Below, one piece after another: positions 42,434-49,492 of a DNA stretch of 64,000 bases. Both the position numbers and the translations under genes were made by a program. Position 1 is the stretch's first letter. Each line of letters begins with the position of its first letter. This stretch comes from Bacillus thuringiensis. GTDB taxonomy: Bacteria; Bacillota; Bacilli; Bacillales; Bacillaceae_G. The notes under the pieces are model-generated. The model was not told the origin of the DNA. It did no database searches and saw only the letters and a program-made list of their open reading frames with translations. The stretch is taken from NCBI RefSeq assembly GCF_014932895.1, contig NZ_JACYOF010000005.1, positions 248,001-312,000 of the forward strand. The letters are read 5' to 3'.

Positions 42434-43076
42434 TGCCTTTCACCGTTTTAATATAAGGAATTCCTAATTTTTTTCGTAAGTTTTTAATATGTGTATCTAT
42501 AACTCTTACATCACCATAATGTTCATAGCCCCATACCTTATTCAACAAATCACTTCTTGATAATACTTTTCCCCGGTTTTGCAGTAAAGTATATATAATT
42601 TCAAATTCCTTTGTTGTCAATTCAATTTGATTACCATGAACATAAGCTGCATATGCTGTAGAATTTAACATCAATTCATGAAATTGTAGTATAGTTGCGG
42701 TTTCTGCTTCCTTCGTTGCTGCCCTTCTTAATACAGCTTCTACACGTTTAATAAATACCGTGTAATGGAACGGTTTTGTAATATAGTCATCAATACCTAA
42801 TTCAAATCCTTTAATTTCACTTTCTTCATTATGTAAGCCCGTTAACATAATGATTGGTACATCAGATTGTCCTCGCATAATTTTACAAATACTATAGCCA
42901 TCTATATCTGGTAACATCACATCAAGGAGGACGAGATCGTATGAATTTTTTTGGAAAAGAAGAATGCCTTCTGTTCCAGCACCAACTACATCAACGGTAA
43001 AGTTTTGTGCCATTAGAAATTCACGAATAAGTTCTTGTATATCTGGGTTGTCTTCAATCACCAGTATATGCGTCAT
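42411..43076 (-). CDS. OmpR/PhoB family response regulator
   Basis: A 221-residue regulator: receiver domain with acidic pocket (VIEDNPD), phosphoacceptor Asp in LVLLDVMLPDIDG, Thr in IIMLTGLHN and Lys in ITKPF; then a winged-helix DNA-binding domain (LTTKEFEIIYTLLQNRGKVLSRSDLLNKVWG). It partners the overlapping histidine kinase. A set of three 11-bp direct repeats at 44499-44531, upstream of the L,D-transpeptidase operon, has the spacing expected for an OmpR-type factor and is the nearest candidate target. ATG behind AGGAGGTGTTACT. Confidence 0.94.
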   Translation of the reverse strand: MTHILVIEDNPDIQELIREFLMAQNFTVDVVGAGTEGILLFQKNSYDLVLLDVMLPDIDGYSICKIMRGQSDVPIIMLTGLHNEESEIKGFELGIDDYITKPFHYTVFIKRVEAVLRRAATKEAETATILQFHELMLNSTAYAAYVHGNQIELTTKEFEIIYTLLQNRGKVLSRSDLLNKVWGYEHYGDVRVIDTHIKNLRKKLGIPYIKTVKGIGYKIEA

Positions 43077-43392
43077 AGTAACACCTCCTAAATAACGCTT
43101 TTTACTGCAATATTCGAATTCATCATTTTTTGAATGACTCAGATTGTTTATACATGTAATAAGCCCCCGCCATAAAATAATAATGAAAGTAGCAAGGGGA
43201 ATTGTTTAGTGTCACTGAATAGTTCAGAATTACAGTAGTTCTATTCTATTATAGTATGTATTGTAAAATTTATAAAACATTATAACTGTATAATTTTAAT
43301 ATCCATGTTTATCAATGTTTTGATGTTGTTTAACACAGTCTATTCCCATTATATATGTAAATAGAGTTGTTTTGCTACTGTAAATGAATAAA
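43077..43392. other. Intergenic region upstream of the two-component operon
   Basis: About 315 bp, AT-rich. Holds the promoter of the response regulator and an inverted repeat GAATAG...CTATTC near 43217-43248. I see no gene or known RNA motif. Confidence 0.45.
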
Positions 43393-43423
43393 TAAAATAA
43401 GCCAAGACATAAAATTCTTGGCT
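43393..43423 (-). terminator. Terminator of the L,D-transpeptidase operon
   Basis: AGCCAAGA / TCTTGGCT with an eight-base loop; the minus-strand tail is TATTTTATTTATT. Confidence 0.85.
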
Positions 43424-43445
43424 ACACGTAAATCTTGTTCTTAGG

Positions 43446-43907
43446 TTAGTTTACAGTGACAGTAGCTTGTTCGTGAATACGCTCAAATAACCAATGTATA
43501 TCATTGTTATACATACGAATACAACCAAGTGTTGTCGCTTTTCCAATTGCTTGATTGTTGTTAGTTCCATGAATCGCGTAAGTTGTTCCATAAGTCCCTG
43601 CCATATTTAATCCGAGCCAACGGTCACCAAGTGGATTGCGTGGATCGCCGCCTTTAATCTTTCTTGTATAGTAAGGGCGGTTTTTAATTTTATTTACGAT
43701 TTGAAAAGTACCTTTAGGTGTAGGTGTAGCTGCTTTGCCAGTAGCGACAGTAAAACTTTTTATGAATTTTCCATCTTGATAATAATCCATTTTATTTAAC
43801 TGCGTGTTTACGATAAGTTGTTCTTGCGTTGTAGCTGCTTCCGCATTTGCGAATGGAATAGTTAAAAATCCTAATGATAATAGAGTACTTAATAATAGCT
43901 TTTTCAT
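43446..43907 (-). CDS. Secreted L,D-transpeptidase (YkuD domain)
   Basis: A 153-residue exported protein: signal peptide to about residue 25 (ANAEAATT), then a single YkuD domain. Catalytic motif AIHGTN (His113) and TLGCIRM (Cys129, Arg131) are intact. L,D-transpeptidases form 3-3 peptidoglycan cross-links or attach proteins to peptidoglycan. No LysM domain is present, unlike B. subtilis YkuD. ATG behind AAGGAGAATATA. It follows the hypothetical gene at 43938 by 30 bp in the same direction and is probably cotranscribed with it from the promoter near the 11-bp repeats. Confidence 0.94.
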   Translation of the reverse strand: MKKLLLSTLLSLGFLTIPFANAEAATTQEQLIVNTQLNKMDYYQDGKFIKSFTVATGKAATPTPKGTFQIVNKIKNRPYYTRKIKGGDPRNPLGDRWLGLNMAGTYGTTYAIHGTNNNQAIGKATTLGCIRMYNNDIHWLFERIHEQATVTVN

Positions 43908-43937
43908 TATATTCTCCTTTTACTCATTGTAATAGTC

Positions 43938-44381
43938 TTACATACAATGAATTTGTAATCCTCGTAATGTTTGATTTATATTTTCATCTAATGTTTCAAA
44001 GAAGGTAGTAATCTTTGTATTACATTTGTTGTTTTTATCAATAAGTAATCTTTCATTTAATAAAAGTTCACCATGTAGTCCAAAACTTTGAACTTGAATA
44101 TTTAGTTCATCTTCAGTTTCAGAAATGATCGGTAAGAAATAGTGAAAAGCTTTCGTTGGAATGATGTAGCTTTTGCCAATCATGCTTTCTTGATTTGAAT
44201 TAATCCATTTTCTCGTGACAATTTTAATGTTCTTTTTTGAAACGATAAAAGATAGTGTTGTAGATTTTGTTAAACTTACGTCAAATTCATTTGTTTCACA
44301 GATATGCAAATTAAAAGCGGTTTCATTTTGATGAGATTCGACATTTGTATTAATAAAATCATGCATTTTATAAGCTTCCAT
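43938..44381 (-). CDS. Hypothetical protein upstream of the L,D-transpeptidase
   Basis: A 147-residue hydrophilic protein I do not recognise. It has no signal peptide or membrane helix. The pattern is beta-rich (FNLHICETNEFDVSLTKSTTLSFIVSKKNIKIVTRKW, then FHYFLPIISETEDELNIQVQSFGLHGELLLNERLL), with one Cys near the N-terminus and two near the C-terminus. ATG is well supported by AAGGGTGAATAAG. It is the first gene of the operon with the L,D-transpeptidase, next to a two-component system, so a role in envelope stress or regulation is a guess from context only. Confidence 0.6.
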   Translation of the reverse strand: MEAYKMHDFINTNVESHQNETAFNLHICETNEFDVSLTKSTTLSFIVSKKNIKIVTRKWINSNQESMIGKSYIIPTKAFHYFLPIISETEDELNIQVQSFGLHGELLLNERLLIDKNNKCNTKITTFFETLDENINQTLRGLQIHCM

Positions 44382-44498
44382 TCTTATTCACCCTTTTTTT
44401 CAATTTCGAAAAGCGACTTATATTTATTCAATTTATTGTGTAGTAATATATTGGTTAAATTTTTCAACAAATTCCGATATAATCTTACAATACGTATA

Positions 44499-44531
44499 TG
44501 AAGCTAATATGAAGTTAGTATGAGTTTGTGG
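44499..44531. promoter_or_regulatory. Three tandem 11-bp operator-like repeats
   Basis: ATGAAGCTAAT, ATGAAGTTAGT and ATGAGTTTGTG follow each other without gaps (period 11 bp, one helical turn). This is the layout bound by OmpR/PhoB-type regulators. It lies about 120 bp upstream of the minus-strand operon 43938-43446 and about 265 bp upstream of dedA. Confidence 0.6.
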
Positions 44532-44796
44532 TGGTTTTTTATAGAGAACAAAATGAGGCGGGTTTTTGGGTGTTAAAAATCGGATAGAAATTGTATATTA
44601 ATGGATTTTATCTGTGCAATAGATAGTTGCTAACCCGTTTTAAAATGATAATGGATATAAGCAAATAGAGAACAGAAAACTTTAGTGTTATCCTTACAAA
44701 AATGTAATAAAAATGTAAGCTATTGTGATAGTTATTTCGACATTTTTTTTATACAATAATAGTAAGAAATTGTACGTGATTGAAGGGAGAGATGAC

Positions 44797-45411
44797 ATGG
44801 AATGGGTTCATGAATTATTTCAGCAGTACGGGTACTTTGTTGTACTTGTCGGTTTGCTGTTAGAATATATTGCGCTTCCGTTTCCGGGAGAACCAACATT
44901 AGCATATGCGGGATTTTTAGCACAGAAGGGTGATTTAAGTTTACCGATTTTAATTATTCTATCCTTTATTGGGACGAGTATAGGAATGACGATTCAATAC
45001 GTTTTAGGAAATAAATTAGGTATGCCGTTTGTTCAAAAATATGGAAAATACGTATTTTTAACACAAAGAAAAATCGACTTAACTAGAATGTGGTTTGATA
45101 AATATGGTTATTTTCTAATCTTTATCGCTTTCTTTATTCCTGGTGTACGCCATTTTACAGGATACTTTGCAGGAATTATTAACTTACCATTCCGTCGTTT
45201 TGCAATTACAATTTATTCAGGTGCTCTATTTTGGGTATCATTCTTCTTAATCGGTGGTTACTGGTTAGGTGGAAACTTACATGATATTTTTGGAGTGCTA
45301 GAAGATCATATCGGTAAAATCATTTTTGGAGTTATTGTTATTGTAGCAATTACGTTAGGCATTCGTTTCCGTAAAGAGCTAAAACAAGTCTTCTTACAAA
45401 ACGCAAGTTAA
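44797..45411 (+). CDS. DedA family membrane protein (second)
   Basis: A 204-residue DedA/VTT protein with LEYIALPFPGEPTLAYAGFL (the E-x-x-x-P re-entrant motif), GTSIGMTIQYVLGNKLG and FFIPGVRHFTGYFAGI with the conserved F-x-P-G-x-R. It likely helps lipid translocation across the membrane. ATG at 44797 is six bases after AAGGGAGA; the frame is open back to 44725 but those codons are AT-rich leader. It is divergent from the L,D-transpeptidase operon, sharing a 415-bp intergenic region with the 11-bp repeats. It differs substantially from the DedA at 27716. Confidence 0.92.
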   Translation: MEWVHELFQQYGYFVVLVGLLLEYIALPFPGEPTLAYAGFLAQKGDLSLPILIILSFIGTSIGMTIQYVLGNKLGMPFVQKYGKYVFLTQRKIDLTRMWFDKYGYFLIFIAFFIPGVRHFTGYFAGIINLPFRRFAITIYSGALFWVSFFLIGGYWLGGNLHDIFGVLEDHIGKIIFGVIVIVAITLGIRFRKELKQVFLQNAS

Positions 45412-45442
45412 TATGGAATCCATTTTATGTCAGAATTTAGGA

Positions 45443-45470
45443 AGGCAGTGCTTTGGGCACTGCCTTTTTT
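45443..45470 (+). terminator. Terminator of dedA
   Basis: GGCAGTGC / GCACTGCC with five-base loop and T6; the T-run merges into the bcr1 repeat. Confidence 0.94.
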
Positions 45471-45575
45471 GTCCCGCTATTTGTGGGAGTCTTACTGCCC
45501 GTAAAAGCCCGATTGGTTCAACTAATAATCAGTGGGGGATGAACAAAACCCCTACTGATTAAAGTTTCACTTTAT
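45468..45575 (-). repeat. bcr1-type repeat encoding the C-terminus of the adjacent gene
   Basis: 108-bp copy from TTTGTCCCGCTATTTGTGGG to TTAAAGTTTCACTTTAT, lacking the middle arm. On the minus strand its last 17 bp code the end of the membrane protein at 45559 (HKVKL and stop). Confidence 0.88.
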
Positions 45576-46119
45576 GTTCACCGCTAAAATGCTGAAAAGA
45601 TGCTTCGAAAGAGTTTTCTGCTTTTGTTTCTATCCATTGTTCTTTTGATGCTCCAACCTTTGCTAGATCGATTAAGTTAATTGTGATAAATATAATAAGC
45701 ATAGTGCTTGGCACGAAATATTGCATCCACTTAAATTTTGTTGCTAGGACTGTACATAAATAGAAAAAAAGAGAACATACTGCTCCAATTGAGCCGAGGA
45801 ACAAGAACTGTATTAGATCAGCTTCTTTAAATATTAGGAAGGGAAGAAAGAATAAATAGCCGCAAAAAATATAAAGGCATAATGTCTTTAGTCTTGAATG
45901 TGTTTTTAAGTTCAATTTATCGATGCAAATAGAGCAAAAAATTGCATATAAAGCAAGAAGAGGAATGAAGGGAACATATAGTAATTCCCGTAATCCAGCT
46001 AAGAAGTTATATAGTGTTTGTTGACTAGTTGTTAAGAGAAGTGTGCTAATAAGTAATAATAACAAGAAAGTTGCTGTGAGCTTAGCAACAATGTAAGAAA
46101 AGGTAGATGTTTTATTCAT
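45559..46119 (-). CDS. Membrane protein divergent from the XRE/DUF3169/M50 module
   Basis: A 186-residue protein with five or six hydrophobic helices (for example about 10-32, 47-67, 81-101, 105-128 and 133-153), not recognised. The cytoplasmic or external tail ends in HKVKL, residues contributed by the inserted bcr1 repeat, so the native C-terminus has been replaced or shortened. ATG is behind GGAGGTGACAT. Its promoter is the mirror image of the promoter of the XRE gene, built from the same inverted repeat at 46180-46240, so the two directions are probably co-regulated. Confidence 0.65.
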   Translation of the reverse strand: MNKTSTFSYIVAKLTATFLLLLLISTLLLTTSQQTLYNFLAGLRELLYVPFIPLLALYAIFCSICIDKLNLKTHSRLKTLCLYIFCGYLFFLPFLIFKEADLIQFLFLGSIGAVCSLFFYLCTVLATKFKWMQYFVPSTMLIIFITINLIDLAKVGASKEQWIETKAENSFEASFQHFSGEHKVKL

Positions 46120-46179
46120 ATGTCACCTCCTTTGTTCAATATTTCACATTCATTATATAGGTTATTTATATCATAATAC

Positions 46180-46252
46180 ATCCTTATTTTTGTCAATTAT
46201 TATAGTCGTAATGACAATGATAATTGACAAAAATAAGGATATTATTTACAAT
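46180..46252. promoter_or_regulatory. Perfect 21-bp inverted repeat with back-to-back promoters
   Basis: The arm ATCCTTATTTTTGTCAATTA plus T (46180-46200) is repeated inversely at 46220-46240 with a 19-bp spacer. Each arm contains an outward-facing TTGACA. On plus, TTGACA (46224-46229)-17 bp-TACAAT (46247-46252) drives the XRE gene; on minus, TTGACA-17 bp-TGATAT drives the membrane protein at 45559. The XRE protein is the obvious candidate to bind both arms. Confidence 0.85.
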
Positions 46253-46283
46253 TTAATTAAATAAATGAAAAAAGAGGTAAAGC

Positions 46284-46505
46284 ATGAAGCTTCAAAATCG
46301 AGTAAGGGAATTGCGAGCAAAGCATCGTTTATCACAAGGGGATTTAGGGAAAGCGATTGGCTCATCACGGCAAACCATTAGTTTAATTGAGCGTGGAGAT
46401 TATGCACCGTCTATTGTATTGTCGTTAAAAATCGCACATATTTTCAATGTACCGGTGGAGGAAATATTTATGTTAGTGGAGGGGGAAGAGGACGATGAAG
46501 AGTAA
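46284..46505 (+). CDS. XRE family transcriptional regulator (YgzD/YozG-like)
   Basis: A 73-residue single helix-turn-helix protein. VRELRAKHRLSQGDLGKAIGSSRQTISLIERGDYAPSIVLSLKIAHIF is the full HTH_3 domain, followed by NVPVEEIFMLVEGEEDDEE, the usual short acidic tail of this group. Members regulate adjacent membrane or peptide-related genes. First gene of a three-gene unit whose reading frames overlap or nearly touch (XRE-DUF3169 overlap 11 bp; then 12 bp to the M50 gene). It probably represses the symmetrical divergent promoter. Confidence 0.94.
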   Translation: MKLQNRVRELRAKHRLSQGDLGKAIGSSRQTISLIERGDYAPSIVLSLKIAHIFNVPVEEIFMLVEGEEDDEE

Positions 46506-47202
46506 ACTAAAAAAGCAATTTAATTTTGTGGGGAAAATGGCATTAAGTATGATGGGTGGCTTTTTAACATCTTATATAGCTTTAGATTTACTCTCGGATG
46601 AACCGAGAAAATTATCACCCAGTATATTAATAGGTGTATGTACTATTTTTGGAATCGTAATGATGTATTACATTTGGAAGAATACACGTATGTTAGCGGA
46701 GGCACGCGATGAAGAAGAGAGCGTACAAGGCAGAAAATTAGGCATTATAAGTATGTATTTAAGTGTAGTTGGTATAGTTACGCAGGCATGGTTTGTATAT
46801 GCAGTTATTACATGTAGACGTGCACTGTTGCAGGATACAAATGTTTCATTTGCAGTGTGGAATTTAGTAACTTCTATCGCCTGTTTAACTATTGTAGTGA
46901 TTATCGGGATCGTAACAAAAAATCGTTATAATAAGCTATATCCTGAACAAGGTGTAACATATATGGAATCTATGAAAATGTGGACGAAAAACGCAGATGA
47001 AGGATTAAAGCACATTGTGCATGAGGCTGGATATAAAGCATATGAATTTACGAATACAATATTGGCATATGTATGGTGGGCTGCCGTTATATATACAGCG
47101 GCTAGTGATATCGATTTTGTATTAATTGGCTTAATCTCATTTATTTGGATATTGCATCTTGGAAAATTCATGTACGAAATGCAGAGAAAAATGATTTATT
47201 AA
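46495..47202 (+). CDS. DUF3169-like membrane protein
   Basis: A 235-residue protein with about six helices in pairs (11-31, 43-61, 84-103, 119-140, 190-206, 208-225) separated by basic/acidic loops such as NTRMLAEARDEEESVQGRKLG. I associate this plan with the DUF3169 family, often encoded next to small XRE regulators in Firmicutes; function unknown, sometimes suggested to act in toxin or peptide resistance. ATG overlaps the XRE end by 11 bp with GGGGAAGAGG upstream, indicating translational coupling. Confidence 0.7.
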   Translation: MKSKLKKQFNFVGKMALSMMGGFLTSYIALDLLSDEPRKLSPSILIGVCTIFGIVMMYYIWKNTRMLAEARDEEESVQGRKLGIISMYLSVVGIVTQAWFVYAVITCRRALLQDTNVSFAVWNLVTSIACLTIVVIIGIVTKNRYNKLYPEQGVTYMESMKMWTKNADEGLKHIVHEAGYKAYEFTNTILAYVWWAAVIYTAASDIDFVLIGLISFIWILHLGKFMYEMQRKMIY

Positions 47203-47214
47203 GGGGAGAAAAAG

Positions 47215-48297
47215 GTGGATATTTTAAGAAGGCCAGCTGGTTCAATGGCGGTGGCACTAATTCTGTCCATTTTATACGGAGTAATACGAACGGGAAAATT
47301 AGAAACAATGTTGAACATATGGGCAGTAGTTGGAGTTTCACTGTTAGTGATAGCCATTCATGAGTTAGGACACGTAATATTTGGTTTAATATTCGGTTTG
47401 AAATTTAAATTTATGACAGTGGGACCTATCACTGTTCAAAAAGAGAAGGGAAAAGTATGCCTTCGAGAAAATAAATTATGGGCGTGCTTTGGAGGCGTCG
47501 CAACGCTAGTACCACCGTCTATAGAGACACCGAACCTTTCAAAAAAATGGGCATGGATGACTTTAGGTGGACCGATTACAAGTTTACTATTCGGTATTAC
47601 TTCAGGTTACATATACATGGTAAGTTATTATCAATATCTTTTATATTTTTCCTTTTTCCATTTTGCGATTTTTGCGGTTACAATCGTACCGATAAAAGGA
47701 ACACTTATGAGCGATGGTATGCAATTTCTTATTTTAATTAAAGATGATGAAAGAGCTAGAGATCATTTATATACGATTCAAATATCGAGTGAGCTATTTA
47801 GTTACAAAAGGCCGGAAGATTGGGATGAGAGATTAGTAGAACTGAGTGAGGAAAAAATAAAAGAGAATAAAGGGATAAGAGATATAATGAGCGGGCTTAT
47901 GCTCGTCTTTCTTGCTAGAGCAGATCAAGAAGGAATGGAAAGAGCGATACCACATATAGAACGAATTGTTCAACTACCTGTAACGAAGGAAAATAAATTT
48001 TTCGTTAGTAGTTTTCATAGTTGGTATCTTTTATATAAAGTTCTTTATCAGAAGGAAAATCTTTCATTGCAGGAAGCGAAGGAATATGGGAAGGCAATTA
48101 CAAAACTAGACTTACATGGGTATTATCGCACGCAAGGAATTATCAAATATTTAGAGAGTGATCTAGAAGCTTCCCACACTTATATGAAGAAAGCTGATAC
48201 AGAATTGAAGAACGCTGAGAAGAGTGAAATGGGATATTTACAATTAGAGAGAGAATGGTTTGAGCAATTGAAGAAGAGGGTATCTTACGATGGGTGA
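47215..48297 (+). CDS. M50-like membrane metalloprotease with C-terminal helical domain
   Basis: A 360-residue protein. Residues 1-170 are hydrophobic with the zinc motif HELGH at 49-53 in a membrane helix and MSDG at 165-168, in the position of the NPxxDG third-ligand motif of site-2 proteases. LGGPITSLLFGI (117-128) is the usual helix before it. Residues 175-360 are soluble and helical with charged heptad-like repeats, perhaps TPR-like. No PDZ domain. GTG start with AGGGGAG six bases upstream. Third gene of the XRE-DUF3169-M50 unit. A regulated intramembrane proteolysis role, or a self-protection role, is possible but not shown. Confidence 0.78.
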   Translation: MDILRRPAGSMAVALILSILYGVIRTGKLETMLNIWAVVGVSLLVIAIHELGHVIFGLIFGLKFKFMTVGPITVQKEKGKVCLRENKLWACFGGVATLVPPSIETPNLSKKWAWMTLGGPITSLLFGITSGYIYMVSYYQYLLYFSFFHFAIFAVTIVPIKGTLMSDGMQFLILIKDDERARDHLYTIQISSELFSYKRPEDWDERLVELSEEKIKENKGIRDIMSGLMLVFLARADQEGMERAIPHIERIVQLPVTKENKFFVSSFHSWYLLYKVLYQKENLSLQEAKEYGKAITKLDLHGYYRTQGIIKYLESDLEASHTYMKKADTELKNAEKSEMGYLQLEREWFEQLKKRVSYDG

Positions 48298-48312
48298 GAT
48301 ATCCTCTTTTTT
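48273..48312 (+). terminator. Terminator of the XRE-DUF3169-M50 operon
   Basis: AAGAGGGTATCT / AGATATCCTCTT overlapping the stop codon, T6 tail. Confidence 0.85.
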
Positions 48313-48393
48313 CTATGTCATCTTATGCCGTTCCATAAAAAGTCTGAGGCGAGTAAAATGAGATAAGAAGAGCAAAGCTTGGAGGAAGTAAAT

Positions 48394-48534
48394 ATGGAGA
48401 TTTTAACGATTATTTTGCTAGTTTTACTCATCTATGTTGTTTTTAAAGTAGCATATGTAGCATTAAAAATACTCGCGATCCTGTTAATTATCTTTTTAAT
48501 TGTAGAGTTTGGCAGTAAGCTTCTTGGGGGATAG
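48394..48534 (+). CDS. Very small membrane protein (46 residues)
   Basis: An ATG eight bases after GGAGGAAGTAA opens a 46-codon frame coding an almost completely hydrophobic peptide: LTIILLVLLIYVVF and LKILAILLIIFLIVEFG with a short KVAY turn and a final GSKLLGG. The excellent ribosome binding site and the clean two-hydrophobic-segment layout support translation. Function unknown; possibilities include a membrane regulator or a type I toxin-like peptide, though no antisense RNA is evident. It follows the operon terminator and so has its own promoter or depends on read-through. Confidence 0.6.
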   Translation: MEILTIILLVLLIYVVFKVAYVALKILAILLIIFLIVEFGSKLLGG

Positions 48535-48553
48535 GGTATGTTGTGCGTTTAGG

Positions 48554-48638
48554 TTGTCGGTAAATCGATATCCTGTGTCGAACCGTTGATATAAGTGGAG
48601 AAATGATCGATATATGTGAAAAATCGTTGATATATTTT
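48554..48638 (+). repeat. Copy 3 of the GTCGGTAAATCGATAT-type repeat
   Basis: TTGTCGGTAAATCGATAT, GTCGAACCGTTGATAT, then GATCGATATATGTGAA and AAATCGTTGATATATTTT: the core motif appears twice in tandem. Strongest copy of the family. Confidence 0.6.
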
Positions 48639-48734
48639 AGTGAATACTAAGTGGGGTATGTGTGAAAGAAGTTGCCGTAAGGGTAACTTCTTTTTATTTT
48701 GGTGATGGGGTATGAACAGGAAAGAATAACAAAC

Positions 48735-48763
48735 AAAAAAGCTGGAAGAATCTCTTCCAGCTT
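48735..48763 (-). terminator. Terminator of the membrane gene at 48762
   Basis: AAGCTGGAAGA / TCTTCCAGCTT with a three-base loop; minus-strand tail TTTTTTG. Confidence 0.9.
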
Positions 48764-49148
48764 ACGAGTTACTTTCAATTTGTTGACCGTTATCTTCTTC
48801 GTGATCTTGCAGTAGGTTGAATATGTCTGCTAGGCAGAAGGCGATGAACCAAGTCCATAGACCGTGGAAGAAAGCTGAGCTTAATTGAAGTGGTAATGTA
48901 TAATTAGTCATTGAGTAGGAAATACATCCGCCAACGATTCCGATCATTGTTAATAACATTGTTTTTTGAGCATTTTCTTCTGGATTGAAGAGGAAGAAAA
49001 TGTATCCACCTAAAATTGAAGCGCTTACAAGTGTTTCGATTCCATTAAAGATGATATTCTCTCCAAGCTGAGTGTTTGTCCAGAAGCAAATTACGCCACC
49101 GATGATGGTAAACAAGATAGCTATTGTATATCGTATATATTGATTCAT
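48762..49148 (-). CDS. Hypothetical four-helix membrane protein
   Basis: A 128-residue protein with four hydrophobic segments (about 6-24, 38-54, 63-80 and 87-110) and a short acidic tail (QDHEEDNGQQIESNS). I do not recognise a family. ATG is supported by AGGGAGATGAACAT. A 340-bp region upstream with a hairpin at 49287-49325 suggests a long leader. Standalone gene with strong terminator. Confidence 0.6.
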   Translation of the reverse strand: MNQYIRYTIAILFTIIGGVICFWTNTQLGENIIFNGIETLVSASILGGYIFFLFNPEENAQKTMLLTMIGIVGGCISYSMTNYTLPLQLSSAFFHGLWTWFIAFCLADIFNLLQDHEEDNGQQIESNS

Positions 49149-49454
49149 ATGTTCATCTCCCTATGTAATAAGATGATTTGGAAGTCAAAAAGGTAGGTAT
49201 AGTATATTGAAGTGAATTTTAGTTGTACGTATCTTTTTATAAAAAGATCATTGAAGAATAACTAAGATGATCGGCTTTTTTAAAACCGAGACGTGTATGG
49301 TGTCTGAAATATACCCGACTTCTCGTTTCTTTTTGCTTATAATAATAAGAGAAACTTCCAAGTCTATATACTTTTTTTGTAAATCTAATTTTATTATAAC
49401 ATATTTAGTGACACAATAATAGAATTATCTGATTTTGTAATAAGTGTAAAAAAT
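49149..49454 (-). other. Long leader region with a conserved-looking hairpin
   Basis: About 305 bp without a gene. On the minus strand CGAGA (49325 side) and TCTCG (49291 side) close a structure whose inner part pairs GGGTATAT with ATACAC-type sequence, followed by a GCCGATC stretch. It is positioned as a 5-prime UTR for the gene at 48762. I cannot match it to a riboswitch class that I know. Confidence 0.35.
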
Positions 49455-49492
49455 AAAAAGCGCAAGGAATTGTAGTTCCTTGCGCTTTTTTA
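49455..49492 (-). terminator. Terminator of the YitT-family gene
   Basis: AAAAAGCGCAAGGAA / TTCCTTGCGCTTTTT with a six-base loop. Confidence 0.94.
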
